A program made the position numbers and the translations under genes. A model generated the notes under the pieces. The model did not search any database. It was not told the DNA's origin and was given only the letters and a program-made list of their open reading frames with translations. A stretch of 64,000 nucleotides of DNA from CAZAPG01 sp964486935 (GTDB lineage: Bacteria > Chloroflexota > Anaerolineae > 4572-78 > J111), in NCBI GenBank assembly GCA_964486935.1, contig CAZAPG010000008.1:62001-126000 (forward strand), written 5' to 3'. Every line of letters starts with the position of its first letter. The first letter of the stretch is position 1. Shown here piece by piece: positions 15,767 to 25,456 of the stretch.

Positions 15767-18676
15767 ATGCGCCTGACTATCTTATCACGCGTTACGTATC
15801 ACGTATCATCCCACAAAGACTGGGCCATTCTTGGCCTTTTTTCTTGTCTGACCGTCATCATGCTTTATCCACTGTCGCTCAACCTCAGCGGCATGGTGCC
15901 GGAACCGACTGACCCCCTGCTCAACGCCTGGCGGATGCAGTGGAACGCCCGCGCCTTTTTAGGCGGTCCGGCGGGCCTTGCCAATCTTTTTAACACCAAC
16001 ATCTTTTACCCTTTCCCTCTCACCCTGGCCTACAGCGAGCATTTTTTAATAATTGCGGCGCAAGCCCTGCCCTTTCTACTGCTGGCCCAGAGCCATCTCT
16101 TTGGCATGAACCTGTCGGTGCTGGTGACGTTTGTGCTGTCCGGGTACGGTATGTACCTGCTGGTAACGGCCTGGACAACCAATCGTTGGGCGGGATTGGT
16201 GGCGGGGTTACTGTTTGCCTTCTCGCCCCATCGCTTTGGCCAGCTCAATCACCTGGAGTTGCTGGTCACCCAATGGATGCCGCTGGCGCTGCTGGCCCTG
16301 CACTGGACTCTGACCCGGCCCGGCTGGCGCTATCCGGCGCTCTTTGTTATCTTTTTCAATTTGCAGGCGCTCTCCGGCTTTCACTTTACCCTTAACCTGG
16401 CCATTGCCTGCGCGCTGCTGGCGCTGGTCTATACCCTTACCCGGCGCGTCTACTGGCGAGGCGGCTTGTGGCTGGCCGCAGCCATTTCGGTGGGGGGAAC
16501 GCTGCTGCTCAACTGGCCGGTGTGGCGCATGTACCTGCGCTTTAGCGACGTGATGGGCGCCATCCGCACCCCCGGCGAGGTGCGCATTTACAGCGCCGCC
16601 CTCACCGATTACTTGACCACCATCCCCCACAATTTGCTCTATGGCTGGACGTTTGGCCGCTGGCAGTTGGCCGACCACCAGTTTCAACCACTTATGCCGG
16701 TTGGCGCAGTGGGGCTACTGCTGGCGCTGGTCGGCGTGACCCTGTTGACTGGCAGGCAAACTCAAGCCCCGAAACCTGCCCATCGCCTGTCCCCGCCAGG
16801 GGGAAACCTCTCGGTTCTTATTTTTCTAGTGACCCTCACCCTGCTGGGGTTGCTTCTCTCTTTTGGAATCAATGAAAACGCGCTTGGCCCCGCCCTGGCC
16901 CCGCTGCTAAAATATTCTCCCTATGTGTGGTTGTATGACAACGTGGCCGCTTTTCAGGGAATCCGCGTGCCGGGCCGCTTTGGGATTTTGGTAGTGATTG
17001 GCCTGGTTGGACTGGCCGGCCGGGGCGTCCGGCAATTGACAATTACCAAACTCAAAACTCAAAACTTAAAACTCGTCATTCCAATCATCGCCCTGATTCT
17101 GCTGGAGTCCTGGTCTGCGCCGCTGGTGGGGCCGCAATTTCCGGCAGGGCCGAACATCCCGCCCATTTACCACTGGCTACGCACCGAAACCCCGCCCGAG
17201 GTCGTGGTGCTGGAACTGCCCTTCCGGGGCGCTTCGGAGTTTTTGTACGAGTATTACTCCTCGCACCACTGGCGACGCCTGGCCAACGGCGGCACCGGCT
17301 TTACCCCGCCTATTTACAAAGAGTTGCGCCAGTGGTTTAACGCTTTCCCCGACCCGCGCTCGGTGGATGTCGTTCAGCAGTTGGGGATTGACATCGTTAT
17401 TCTGCACGCCGATTCCTACAGCCCGGACGAATGGCAGCGGGTGATGGCCGACCTGCCCCGCTACCTGCCGGCAATTGAGGAACTCTACCAAATTGGGGAT
17501 GCGCTGGCCCTGCGAATGAGCAACCCCGTTTGCCGGCCCCAGGCCGACGCCGTGCAGGTCGGCATTACTCCGGCAGAACTGGATGGACTGCCCACTGCCG
17601 TGTCGGTGCGTTACCATAACTCCGGCCCGGCGGCGTTTGTCAGCAATGTGCAGCAGCCCAGCCAACTGACCTTGACCGGCGGAACCGGCAAAAACTTTAC
17701 CGAACCGCTGGTCGTGCCTGCCGGTGAGTCGCAAGCGGTAATTGTGCCGCTGCCGGCGGGTCAGTTGACCAGCCTGTCGGGCGCGCAACTGGCCGCGCTC
17801 AACCGCTCTGTAACGCCGGCGGATGTCCCCCTCAACTCTCCGCCCCAAAACATCGAAGCGGCGTGGCAGCCGCTGGGTCTCCACTACGCTGATGGGCCGG
17901 AATTGGCGGCCTACAGCCTGACGCCCGCCCCCCCCTCCGCATGCAGTCTGCTAACCGTGGCGCTGCAATGGACCAATGGCCGGCCCAACGACTCGGTGAC
18001 GCTGCAATTGCTTGACCCCTTTGGCCGGGTTGTAGCGGAGAGCAACAGCCAACCTTTTCACCGCACCCCCCAGCTTGACGCGCACTCGCTGCCGCTGGTG
18101 GGGCCGCTGCCCGCCGGACAGTACGGCCTGCGCGTGTATGTCTATGCCGCCGATGGCAGCGAGCGCCAGCCCATCACCGCCGAGGGCGTGGCCATCCCCA
18201 CTCAGCAAATTCCGCCGCTGCCGGTGGTCGTTCACCCCGCTCCCCGCGCCCTGCCGCCAAACAATGCCTTAGCCGGCCCCGTTACCCTGGCCAATGCCGT
18301 CACCCTGATGGGGGCCAGCCTGCCCCGGTCGCCGGCGTCGCCCGGCGATTGGCTGCGCTTCTCGCTGGTGTGGCAAATTGACGGCCCTGTGGAAAAGGAG
18401 TTGACCGTCTTCACCCAACTCATCGGCCCCGACGGGCGGGTGTGGGGCCAGCGCGACAACCAGCCCGGCGGCGGCTGGTACAAAATGCCGCTCTGGATAC
18501 CCGGCCAGCCGGTGGTAGATGATTACGCTTTTCAAATTGACCCGCAAGCCCCGCCTGGCGTCTATCGGCTGGTAGCCGGGCTGTATCACAGCGACACGCA
18601 GCAGCGGCTGCTCTTGCCAACCGGCGCAGATTTTGTGGAACTCGGCCCCATAACGGTGAGCGCCAATGGCCAATAG
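15767..18676 (+). CDS. large polytopic membrane protein (GT-C-like) with C-terminal modules
   Basis: 969 residues. The N-terminal half has many hydrophobic helices and the signature PEPTDPLLNAWRMQW, then FAFSPHRFGQLNHLELL; these are shared with the next gene (FALSPYHFLRIDLGHLN). I do not recognise a named family, but layout and context suggest a GT-C-type enzyme. The C-terminal ~380 residues are soluble. A module-like segment lies at ~704-803 (VALQWTNG, PAGQYGLRVYVY) and a clear array module at ~843-958 (FSLVWQIDGPVEKELTVFTQL, PPGVYRLVAGLYHSDTQ). Heptamers at 15783-15810 encode most of the N-terminal peptide, and a palindromic element at 16784-16808 adds LSPPGGN. Heptamers also occur at 17031-17075. 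Confidence 0.75.
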   Translation: MRLTILSRVTYHVSSHKDWAILGLFSCLTVIMLYPLSLNLSGMVPEPTDPLLNAWRMQWNARAFLGGPAGLANLFNTNIFYPFPLTLAYSEHFLIIAAQALPFLLLAQSHLFGMNLSVLVTFVLSGYGMYLLVTAWTTNRWAGLVAGLLFAFSPHRFGQLNHLELLVTQWMPLALLALHWTLTRPGWRYPALFVIFFNLQALSGFHFTLNLAIACALLALVYTLTRRVYWRGGLWLAAAISVGGTLLLNWPVWRMYLRFSDVMGAIRTPGEVRIYSAALTDYLTTIPHNLLYGWTFGRWQLADHQFQPLMPVGAVGLLLALVGVTLLTGRQTQAPKPAHRLSPPGGNLSVLIFLVTLTLLGLLLSFGINENALGPALAPLLKYSPYVWLYDNVAAFQGIRVPGRFGILVVIGLVGLAGRGVRQLTITKLKTQNLKLVIPIIALILLESWSAPLVGPQFPAGPNIPPIYHWLRTETPPEVVVLELPFRGASEFLYEYYSSHHWRRLANGGTGFTPPIYKELRQWFNAFPDPRSVDVVQQLGIDIVILHADSYSPDEWQRVMADLPRYLPAIEELYQIGDALALRMSNPVCRPQADAVQVGITPAELDGLPTAVSVRYHNSGPAAFVSNVQQPSQLTLTGGTGKNFTEPLVVPAGESQAVIVPLPAGQLTSLSGAQLAALNRSVTPADVPLNSPPQNIEAAWQPLGLHYADGPELAAYSLTPAPPSACSLLTVALQWTNGRPNDSVTLQLLDPFGRVVAESNSQPFHRTPQLDAHSLPLVGPLPAGQYGLRVYVYAADGSERQPITAEGVAIPTQQIPPLPVVVHPAPRALPPNNALAGPVTLANAVTLMGASLPRSPASPGDWLRFSLVWQIDGPVEKELTVFTQLIGPDGRVWGQRDNQPGGGWYKMPLWIPGQPVVDDYAFQIDPQAPPGVYRLVAGLYHSDTQQRLLLPTGADFVELGPITVSANGQ
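15783..15810. repeat. heptamer array at the N-terminus of a membrane protein gene
   Basis: TATCACG, CGTTACG, TATCACG, TATCATC directly after the start codon region, translated before the first helix. Confidence 0.75.
16784..16808 (+). repeat. palindromic element, copy 2
   Basis: 25-bp match to the element at 3987 (core arms CCCC/GGGG), in frame, encoding RLSPPGGN between two hydrophobic segments. Confidence 0.8.
17031..17075. repeat. heptamer arrays inside membrane protein gene
   Basis: GGCAATT, GACAATT (17031-17044), then AAACTCA twice, AAACTTA, AAACTCG (17048-17075), in frame in a polar loop. Confidence 0.8.
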
Positions 18677-20489
18677 GCAAATGAGCGAATGGCCGCAAAG
18701 CGTGGCGAATGAACCCCGCCGGGTAAAAGACCAATCTCCCCTGCCCCCTCGCCCCCTCGCCCCTCTGCTCCTACCCCCCACCCTCTACCTGCTCATCAGC
18801 CTCACCGCCACCTGGCCGCTGGTAACCCATCTGCGCGGCTGGGTTCCCGGCTGGGGCGATTGGGGCCAAAATATGTGGGCTTTGTGGTGGACTCGCGAGT
18901 CGCTGCTGGTGTTGGGCCAAACGCCCTTTTTTACCAACTACCTCTTTCACCCGGAAGGCGTCAGCTTGCTCTTTCACCCGCTCGATGTGTCGGATGGACT
19001 GCTGGCAATTCCCCTTTACGGGCTGCTGGGCGGCGATGCCGCGTACAACGTCATGATTCTGCTCTCGTTTATGTTGGGTGGGTGGGGCACATATCTGCTG
19101 GCGCTCTATCTGACCGGCCGGCGAGGAGCCAGTTTTGTGGCCGGTCTGGTCTTTGCCCTGTCGCCCTACCACTTTTTGCGGATTGACCTGGGCCACCTCA
19201 ATCTGTCAACCGTGCAGTGGCTGCCCTTCTACGCGCTGTTTTTGCTAAAATTTGCCCAGACCGGCTCCAGACGCGCGGCGGGGCTGGCGATCTTTTTTCT
19301 GCTCTTTACCGCGCTCAACTCCTGGTACTACGTGGTTTACTGCGGCCTGTTCTCGCTGGCAATCATTTTTTGGCCCTCGAAAGACAAAAGACAAAAGACG
19401 AATGACGAAGGTCAAGTCAATTCGTCCATCATCCAGCGTTCTTCGTCAACTGTCAGGCGGCAATGGTCGATTCGGTTTATACGTGTGGCTATTGTATTAG
19501 CTGCTGCCGTCCTCATTCTCTCCCCCCTGCTGTTGCCTATGTTCCGGCTGCTCGGCTCGACCACGCTGGTGGGCGCGCACAACCCGCTGCGCCACTCGGC
19601 AGATTTACTCAGTTTTTTTGTGCCTGGTCTGCCCTCCACCTGGGCTGGCTGGTTTGAAGATGTGTGGATTTCATACGCCGCTCAAAACCGCGAGCCGGGC
19701 GCGTCGGCCTATTTGGGCTATACCGCGCTGGCGCTGAGCCTGGCCGCTTTGTTCAGCCGCCACTTTCGCTGGCGGGCGCTCTGGTGGGCAGCCGTGGCGC
19801 TGGGGTTTACCTTGCTGGCATTGGGGCCGCAGTTGCAAATTGACGGGCAGATTTTGGATATCTGGCTGCCCTACCACTGGTTGAGCCGGCTTTTCCCCAT
19901 TTTTGCCATCACCGGCATTCCGGGCCGCTTTGTGGTGATGACTTCGCTGGCGCTGGCCGTGCTGGCGGCGTATGGATTGGCCGCAATTTCTGGCCGGCTG
20001 GCGCAAAACTTGTCGGCGGTTAACCTTGGGCTGTGCGCTGCCGCCGCTCTGCTTGTCACCCTGGAATATCTGGCTATTCCGCTCCGTTTGACCCCCACCC
20101 GCCTGCCCGAATTTTACCGCACCCTGGCCGCGAACACTGAATCGTTTGCGGTGCTGGATATCAAATGGGATGCCAATTACCTGATGCACGCCCAAACGGT
20201 TCACGGCAAGCCGCTGGTGGGCGGCTGGCTGGCCCGGCTGCCGCAACAGCAGGCCGAGTACCTGGAGCAGGGCAGTCTGGACAAAGCCTTTCTGTATCTG
20301 CTGCTGGGGCCAGAGGCCCTCTCGGCCGACCCGGCGACGTTGCAACCGGCCATCCGGGCGGCGCTGGCCGGGCGCAACGCGCGCTATATTATCAACCACA
20401 GCCCGGCGGCCAGGCCGTGGCTGGAGCAGATTGTCGGCTGGCCGATAGTTTATGAGGAGGAGGGGATTGTTGTTTACGGGGAGAATTAG
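18666..20489 (+). CDS. polytopic membrane protein, paralog of the preceding gene without a C-terminal module
   Basis: 607 residues. ATG 18666 overlaps the preceding gene by 11 bases. The N-terminus is proline-rich (PLPPRPLAPLLLPP), produced by an 8-bp-period C-rich repeat. The following sequence (GWGDWGQNMWALWW, YLFHPEGVSLLFHPLDVSDG, LVFALSPYHFLRIDLGHLNL) aligns with the gene at 15767. It ends after a short soluble domain (VLDIKWDANYLMHAQTVHGKP) and lacks the array module. Heptamers at 19380-19414 lie in a loop. It ends only 6 bases from the convergent gene at 20496. Family not named; GT-C-like by context. Confidence 0.72.
   Translation: MANRQMSEWPQSVANEPRRVKDQSPLPPRPLAPLLLPPTLYLLISLTATWPLVTHLRGWVPGWGDWGQNMWALWWTRESLLVLGQTPFFTNYLFHPEGVSLLFHPLDVSDGLLAIPLYGLLGGDAAYNVMILLSFMLGGWGTYLLALYLTGRRGASFVAGLVFALSPYHFLRIDLGHLNLSTVQWLPFYALFLLKFAQTGSRRAAGLAIFFLLFTALNSWYYVVYCGLFSLAIIFWPSKDKRQKTNDEGQVNSSIIQRSSSTVRRQWSIRFIRVAIVLAAAVLILSPLLLPMFRLLGSTTLVGAHNPLRHSADLLSFFVPGLPSTWAGWFEDVWISYAAQNREPGASAYLGYTALALSLAALFSRHFRWRALWWAAVALGFTLLALGPQLQIDGQILDIWLPYHWLSRLFPIFAITGIPGRFVVMTSLALAVLAAYGLAAISGRLAQNLSAVNLGLCAAAALLVTLEYLAIPLRLTPTRLPEFYRTLAANTESFAVLDIKWDANYLMHAQTVHGKPLVGGWLARLPQQQAEYLEQGSLDKAFLYLLLGPEALSADPATLQPAIRAALAGRNARYIINHSPAARPWLEQIVGWPIVYEEEGIVVYGEN
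19380..19414. repeat. heptamer array inside membrane protein gene
   Basis: AAAGACA, AAAGACA, AAAGACG, AATGACG, AAGGTCA, in frame as a lysine-rich loop. The reverse-complement unit family occurs at 28509. Confidence 0.85.
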
Positions 20490-20495
20490 CTTTAC

Positions 20496-23180
20496 TCAAT
20501 CACCCAGCGAGCCGATAACCAGCCGCCCGCCTTCATCAAGATGCAGCGACCGGCTGTGCGCGGGAAAGCGCTGGCCCGTATCCGGCAGCCACAGGCCAAT
20601 GCGGATTGTCAGCGGCGCGCCGGCGGTGAGCGCGGCTTCCGGCAGCGGGGTCAGGTCCAGATGGAGCAGGTTCGGCTGCCAGGTGGTGGTCGGGCCTTCG
20701 TTTTTGACATCCCAGGCCCAAAGCTGGTGGTCGGCCTGGGCAATGATTGTACCGGCGGCATCTACCAGATGGATGAACACCGTGTAATTTTGGTCAACCG
20801 GGCGCGTCAAACGCCAGCCGGTTACAAGCCCCTCGGATAAATCGGGTTTTTTGACCGCGCTCACCAGCGACTCGTCGCCGGAGTAAATGGGCGTGTGGTC
20901 GATGAAATAGCCCAGGAACTCGATGGCGCCGTCATCAAAACTGGCTTGCGGCTGATGGGGGTCAAATGGCAGGGGCTGGACCAGATAAATTTCATAATCG
21001 CCGTTGCGGTAAACCTGCTGAAAATATTGGGGGTGCTGATATTTTTGGGGGTGGCGCAGGGGGTCGCGCTCCGGTGGGCCGACAAAAATATAGTTGGCTC
21101 CCAGGTTGTGAAACAGTTGATAGCTGCGTAACGGCAGCCCGTTATCAAAACCTTCGCGGGTCAGCTCGTGGGCCAGGGCCAGCGCCTGCACATCCTGATG
21201 AAACACCACGGCCTCGCCGGTAGAAAAAGCGATAGGCCGCCCGCCCAGCGAGAGTTGAAAGCGCGAGGCGTTGCGGTGCAGCCGGTGCTGCACTACCGGC
21301 AGGGGCTTATCCTGGGGCGTAGTCACTTCGGGTATGGCCCGGAGCGTCTGGTACATGTCGGGTGTAAGTTGGGGGGCGTCCCAATATTTAGCCAGCCCCA
21401 TCGAGGTGAATTCCCAGCCGGCGTAGGCCGCGCCCAGGGCAATCAGCAGGCCCATTGCGCCGGTCAGGGCAACATGCCGCCAGCGCGGCCCGGCCAACCC
21501 CGGCAGGCGAGTCATAAAATAGCCGGCAAACAGGGCCAGCGCCAGTTGGCCCGGCATCAAGGCGCGCAGCCCCAGGTCGTTGTTGAGAATCAGCCCCAAA
21601 TCGGCCCAGGCCCGGCCGGAAGCAAAGAGGGTAACGGTCAGCGTGCCGACAACCAGCAGCAGAATCCAGAAGGGGAGTAGGGAGTTGGGAACAGGAAGCA
21701 GGACATAGTAAGCGGTAGGATCAAATTTGGGTCGCTCACGCCGGTAGATGAGCAGCCCGGCCAGCCCGGCCACCAGCAGCGGCCCCATTTCAATTAACAG
21801 GTGAAGGGGCAGGTCAGCGATTCTGGCCCACAGGGTTGGGCCAAAGTTTGCCTGAAACGGGCGCAGCAGGGACCAGCTATCCAGCCGGGGAATTTCAAAG
21901 GCAATGCCCGATTTGGGCGCGTTTGGTCCCGCCAGCGAGAGAATAAACGGCGCGGCAACGGCCACAAACAACAGCCCAATGATGGCGTAGCCGCTCAACA
22001 GATTGCGCGCTGCCAAAACCCCCTGTTGGCGATAAGTCGATAATATTTGCAGCAGTCCAAACAAAAACAGGCAGCCGGCCACAATCGCCGCAATCCAGGT
22101 GCTGTGGCCCAGCAGGGCAAACAGCAGCAGCGGCAAAATGACCAGCAACTTGCGCCGGTTTTCGACCCGCAGGTAGAGGTAGCAGCCCACACACAAAATA
22201 GTCAACCCGGTCAGGTGTTGCGGCACCCAGATGTGGTAGGAAAAGAAGGTATTCAGCCGCAACGACAGCGCCGATATCCAGTTATCAATATGCTCGCGGG
22301 GCAAAAAGAGGCCGGCCGGCAGCGGTCCATCGGGAAAATTCTGGCGGTATTTTTGGATGGTGCGGTGCAAAATAGGGATGACATCCAGCCCGCCGATGAC
22401 CGTGGCAAAGGCCAGCGACCAGACCGCCACTCGCTGGCTGCGAAACAGCGTTTGGGCCAGTAAGAAAAAGCTGCTGCTAAAACAGAGCGAGGCCAGCACA
22501 ATCACCAACACAAAGCTGTTGTGCAAAAACGGCCCGCCGCTTTGCAGCAAATCCAGCGTGGCTGCGGTCAGGTGTAAAAAATAGTAATAAACCAGCGTAT
22601 CGTTGGGGAACATACCGTAAAAAAATGGGCTGGTCGGCGGAACTCCGGTGTAGCGCAGGGCAAAGGCCACGCCATAGTGCTTTTGCCAATCTTCCATTTG
22701 CACCGGGTAGTAACCGGCGGCGGTGTTCAGCTCAAAATAGGCTAAAAAGACGCCCAGCGCGGCAAAACCAATCAGCAGGGCGGCCATCAACCAGGTGGCG
22801 CGCGAACTATCGCTCGACTCGGTGGCTGCGCCGGAAAGGGGGGTGTGCTGCGGCGACACGTAAGCGGCCAGCGCCAAAATATACACCGAAAACAGGGCCA
22901 ACAGCAGCCAGCGCTGATAGCCAAACAGCAGGCTGCCCCAGTAAATCAACAGCGGCGATGTGACCAGCCCCAGGGTAACGCTCAACACCACGGCTTCAAA
23001 ATTCCAGCGGCCAGCGTACAGCCCCAGCCAGCGCGCCAACTGCGCCCCCGGCAAAACAGTAACCAGCGCCAGCCCGCCCCAAACCGCCAGCGGCGAATAG
23101 GGCACAAAGGTAATTAAAACGGCCAGCGCCGTAAAAATAGCGCTATTTTTGAACCAGTTAGAAAAGAAAATTGATAGCAC
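20496..23180 (-). CDS. DUF2298-like polytopic membrane protein with C-terminal module
   Basis: 894 residues read from GTG 23180. Many helices span the first ~690 residues. The segment MEDWQKHYGVAFALRY followed by FPNDTLVYYYFLHLTAATL resembles the DUF2298 / GT-C loop motif with its YYYF..H core, so family placement is moderate. A soluble segment ~700-745 includes a likely sugar- or lipid-facing region. Residues ~747-880 form a divergent array module (LTRPVDQNYTVFIHLVDAAG, PTTTWQPN, IRIGLWLPDTGQRFP). A heptamer tract at 21673-21707 lies in a loop (VPNSLLPFW). It is the only gene of the first 31 kb after the CotH gene to be transcribed leftward, and a hairpin lies 23 bases before its start. Confidence 0.78.
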   Translation of the reverse strand: MLSIFFSNWFKNSAIFTALAVLITFVPYSPLAVWGGLALVTVLPGAQLARWLGLYAGRWNFEAVVLSVTLGLVTSPLLIYWGSLLFGYQRWLLLALFSVYILALAAYVSPQHTPLSGAATESSDSSRATWLMAALLIGFAALGVFLAYFELNTAAGYYPVQMEDWQKHYGVAFALRYTGVPPTSPFFYGMFPNDTLVYYYFLHLTAATLDLLQSGGPFLHNSFVLVIVLASLCFSSSFFLLAQTLFRSQRVAVWSLAFATVIGGLDVIPILHRTIQKYRQNFPDGPLPAGLFLPREHIDNWISALSLRLNTFFSYHIWVPQHLTGLTILCVGCYLYLRVENRRKLLVILPLLLFALLGHSTWIAAIVAGCLFLFGLLQILSTYRQQGVLAARNLLSGYAIIGLLFVAVAAPFILSLAGPNAPKSGIAFEIPRLDSWSLLRPFQANFGPTLWARIADLPLHLLIEMGPLLVAGLAGLLIYRRERPKFDPTAYYVLLPVPNSLLPFWILLLVVGTLTVTLFASGRAWADLGLILNNDLGLRALMPGQLALALFAGYFMTRLPGLAGPRWRHVALTGAMGLLIALGAAYAGWEFTSMGLAKYWDAPQLTPDMYQTLRAIPEVTTPQDKPLPVVQHRLHRNASRFQLSLGGRPIAFSTGEAVVFHQDVQALALAHELTREGFDNGLPLRSYQLFHNLGANYIFVGPPERDPLRHPQKYQHPQYFQQVYRNGDYEIYLVQPLPFDPHQPQASFDDGAIEFLGYFIDHTPIYSGDESLVSAVKKPDLSEGLVTGWRLTRPVDQNYTVFIHLVDAAGTIIAQADHQLWAWDVKNEGPTTTWQPNLLHLDLTPLPEAALTAGAPLTIRIGLWLPDTGQRFPAHSRSLHLDEGGRLVIGSLGD
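21673..21707. repeat. heptamer array inside DUF2298-like gene
   Basis: GGGAGTA, GGGAGTT, GGGAACA, GGAAGCA, GGACATA; reverse complement of the CTACTCC-type units at 9611. Confidence 0.7.
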
Positions 23181-23202
23181 GGTTTGTTGCTAACCAAAAA
23201 TT

Positions 23203-23223
23203 AACCCTCCGCACCGGAGGGTT
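23203..23223. promoter_or_regulatory. perfect 9-bp palindrome between divergent GT genes
   Basis: Arms AACCCTCCG and CGGAGGGTT flank a CAC loop. On the minus strand it is followed after two bases by TTTTT and then the GTG of the DUF2298-like gene, resembling an attenuator. On the plus strand it occupies the -35 region of the TATAAT at 23232. It is either an operator for both genes or a leader terminator for the minus-strand gene. Confidence 0.55.
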
Positions 23224-23231
23224 GGCGCGTT

Positions 23232-23237
23232 TATAAT
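23232..23237 (+). promoter_or_regulatory. consensus -10 box for the GT gene at 23346
   Basis: Exact TATAAT, with the 23203 palindrome in place of a recognisable -35 hexamer. Confidence 0.45.
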
Positions 23238-23345
23238 AGTGAAAAATCGACATCCAGGCAAAACCGGCTCGAATTGCCGCCGCCTACAATTGACAATTGC
23301 GACTCCATGCCCGATAATTGCCGTTTTGTAACGAGCCATTCTGCT

Positions 23346-25409
23346 ATGAAATATAACCGCGCCTACCGCTGGATTATCATTATAGAATTGTTGGTGCTGC
23401 TCTTGGCCTTTACCATCAGGCTGGCCTATTTTAACGGGTTGCGGCAACTTTATCCAGATTTTTTGGTTAACCAGCCTTTCTGCGGACTGGATGCCAACTC
23501 TTACCACGAAATTTACGCCAAGGGTTTGCTGAAAGGCGACTGGCCGGGTGACGAACCTTTCTTTCACATGATTCTCTATCCCTACTACCTGGCCGGAGTT
23601 TACGCGCTGGTGGGCGTCAGTTTGCGGGTGGTGGTCGTCACCCATATTCTGCTAGAGGTGTTGACCTGCGCCAGCCTGTACGGCGTTGGCCGGTTGGCCT
23701 TTAACCGGCCTGCCGGGCTGGTAGCCAGTTTTTTCTTTGCCATTTACGCGCCAGGTATCTTTTTTAACCCCTGTTACGCCCAGGTGGCCCTGTCGGTGCC
23801 GCTGTTTGCGGTGACGCTCTTTTTGCTGCTCAAGGCGCAACAGACCCGTCGATTGGGCTACCTGATTGTGGCCGGTTTTACCACCGGCCTGGCCGCTTTA
23901 AGTCGCCCCACCTTTTTTCAACTCGTCCCCATTATTGGCCTCTGGTGGCTGGTCAATCGACTCCCCTGGCGGCGAGTTATTCTGCAAGCCGTTATTTATG
24001 GGGCCATCATTTTTATAGTGACGCTCCCGGCCAGCCTTCATAACTATCGTACCGCCGGCCACTTCTCGCCGGCGCCGGTCAGCGGTTGGGAAATTTTTTT
24101 TCTGGGCAACAACCCCTACGCCGAAGGATTAGGCTGGGTAGATTACGTGCTGTATAACCACTTTGATGTAGCAGGCGAGCAGTACGCGGTTGATGTGCGA
24201 ACCAGAGCCAACCAGACCGGCAGTGCTGTTTACCGCCAAGAGGCTTTTAACTACATCGCGGCTAACCCTGCCGGTTGGCTCAACCTGCTGTGGCGCAAAA
24301 CCTACCTGCTGGTGGGCGAAAGTGATGACCGGCTAATATCGCCCTATTTTGTGCACAATCTGCAAACCGTCCCCTTTATGCGCTATTTGCCGCTGGGCTG
24401 GCGAGCCGTATTTATCGCTGCTTTATTGGGGATATTACTGGTTAAACACAAGCACAAATTTTTACTGGTGCTGTTACTGGTTGCCCTGATTGGGTTTACC
24501 ACCATGTTTCATATTCAATATCGCTTTCGGCTGTTGCTGGCGCCGCCGGTAATGCTGTATGCCGCCGCGCTCATTGCCCAGGCTCCCTGGTTGAACCGCT
24601 GGCGCTTTACGGCGGCGCTGGCGGTGCTGGCCGGGTTGACGCCCTGGCTGCCGTCGTTGGGGTGGCTGCTGGGCCTGTTTTTGCTGTTTGCCTTGTGGCC
24701 GCCGGTTTGGAGCAGGCAGTGGCGGCAGGTGGGCTGGGCGACAATCGCTATTTGGGGATACACGGTGGCGGCCCTGCTGGTGGGTCAAATTTATGCCTTT
24801 ACCCACCAGTCGAGCCAGACTCAGGCGCTTTTTTTGAGTCCTGCGGTCAGCGGGCCGCTGGCGTTGGGGCAGTCGTTTGTGGTTCACTGCGCCGGTTTCA
24901 ATCGAGTTAGTTTGAATTTGGGCCTGCCCGGCCATGTTGAGCACGGGCCGGCCATGTTCCATCTGCGCGTTGCGCCCAACAGCCCAAACGATATCTACAG
25001 CGTCCCACTTGATACGTCAGATGCCCAGGATCGCGCCTGGTACGATGTTACCTTTCCGGCGCAGGCAAACTCGGCCGGGCAGGTTTATTTTTTGTTTATC
25101 GACGCGCCGCAAACAGCGCCCGCCCAGGCCGTGGCCCTGCGCGGCACTTACGACCAGCCCTTTGACCGTTACCGCGAAGGCACGGCCTATGTGGGCCGGC
25201 CAGGCGCATGGCAGGAAATCCCCGGCGATTTGGCCTTTAGCGCCCATTGTGATGAGAACCTGCTGGCAATGGTCAACCAGGCCTGGGCGCAATGGTTGGG
25301 CCGCGCCTGGATGCTGGGCTGGGCGCTGCTGGCCAGCCATACGGGGTTGCTAATCTGGGCCATTTTGAAATTATGGAAATTGCCCGATTCGCCCAAATCA
25401 ATAAGCTAA
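23346..25409 (+). CDS. GT39-like membrane glycosyltransferase with type-2 C-terminal module
   Basis: 687 residues from ATG 23346; in-frame ATG 23307 and TTG 23274 are alternatives and lie in a stretch with two 7-bp units (ACAATTG-type). The first loop reads LVNQPFCGLDANSYHEIY, with the acidic residue expected of GT39 enzymes, and RPTFFQLVPI later. Helices run to ~residue 485. Residues ~498-638 form a different module from the rest of the array: LGQSFVVHCAGFNRVSLNLG, FPAQANSAGQVYFLF and PVDRY-like DQPFDRYREG. The same module occurs in the gene at 28991, which also shares the CG(L/V)DA loop, so these two are a paralogous pair. A short hydrophobic tail follows. Confidence 0.82.
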   Translation: MKYNRAYRWIIIIELLVLLLAFTIRLAYFNGLRQLYPDFLVNQPFCGLDANSYHEIYAKGLLKGDWPGDEPFFHMILYPYYLAGVYALVGVSLRVVVVTHILLEVLTCASLYGVGRLAFNRPAGLVASFFFAIYAPGIFFNPCYAQVALSVPLFAVTLFLLLKAQQTRRLGYLIVAGFTTGLAALSRPTFFQLVPIIGLWWLVNRLPWRRVILQAVIYGAIIFIVTLPASLHNYRTAGHFSPAPVSGWEIFFLGNNPYAEGLGWVDYVLYNHFDVAGEQYAVDVRTRANQTGSAVYRQEAFNYIAANPAGWLNLLWRKTYLLVGESDDRLISPYFVHNLQTVPFMRYLPLGWRAVFIAALLGILLVKHKHKFLLVLLLVALIGFTTMFHIQYRFRLLLAPPVMLYAAALIAQAPWLNRWRFTAALAVLAGLTPWLPSLGWLLGLFLLFALWPPVWSRQWRQVGWATIAIWGYTVAALLVGQIYAFTHQSSQTQALFLSPAVSGPLALGQSFVVHCAGFNRVSLNLGLPGHVEHGPAMFHLRVAPNSPNDIYSVPLDTSDAQDRAWYDVTFPAQANSAGQVYFLFIDAPQTAPAQAVALRGTYDQPFDRYREGTAYVGRPGAWQEIPGDLAFSAHCDENLLAMVNQAWAQWLGRAWMLGWALLASHTGLLIWAILKLWKLPDSPKSIS

Positions 25410-25456
25410 GGGATTGGCCGAAGTTGGCAGGCGTGCCCGTGAAAACTACATGGAAT

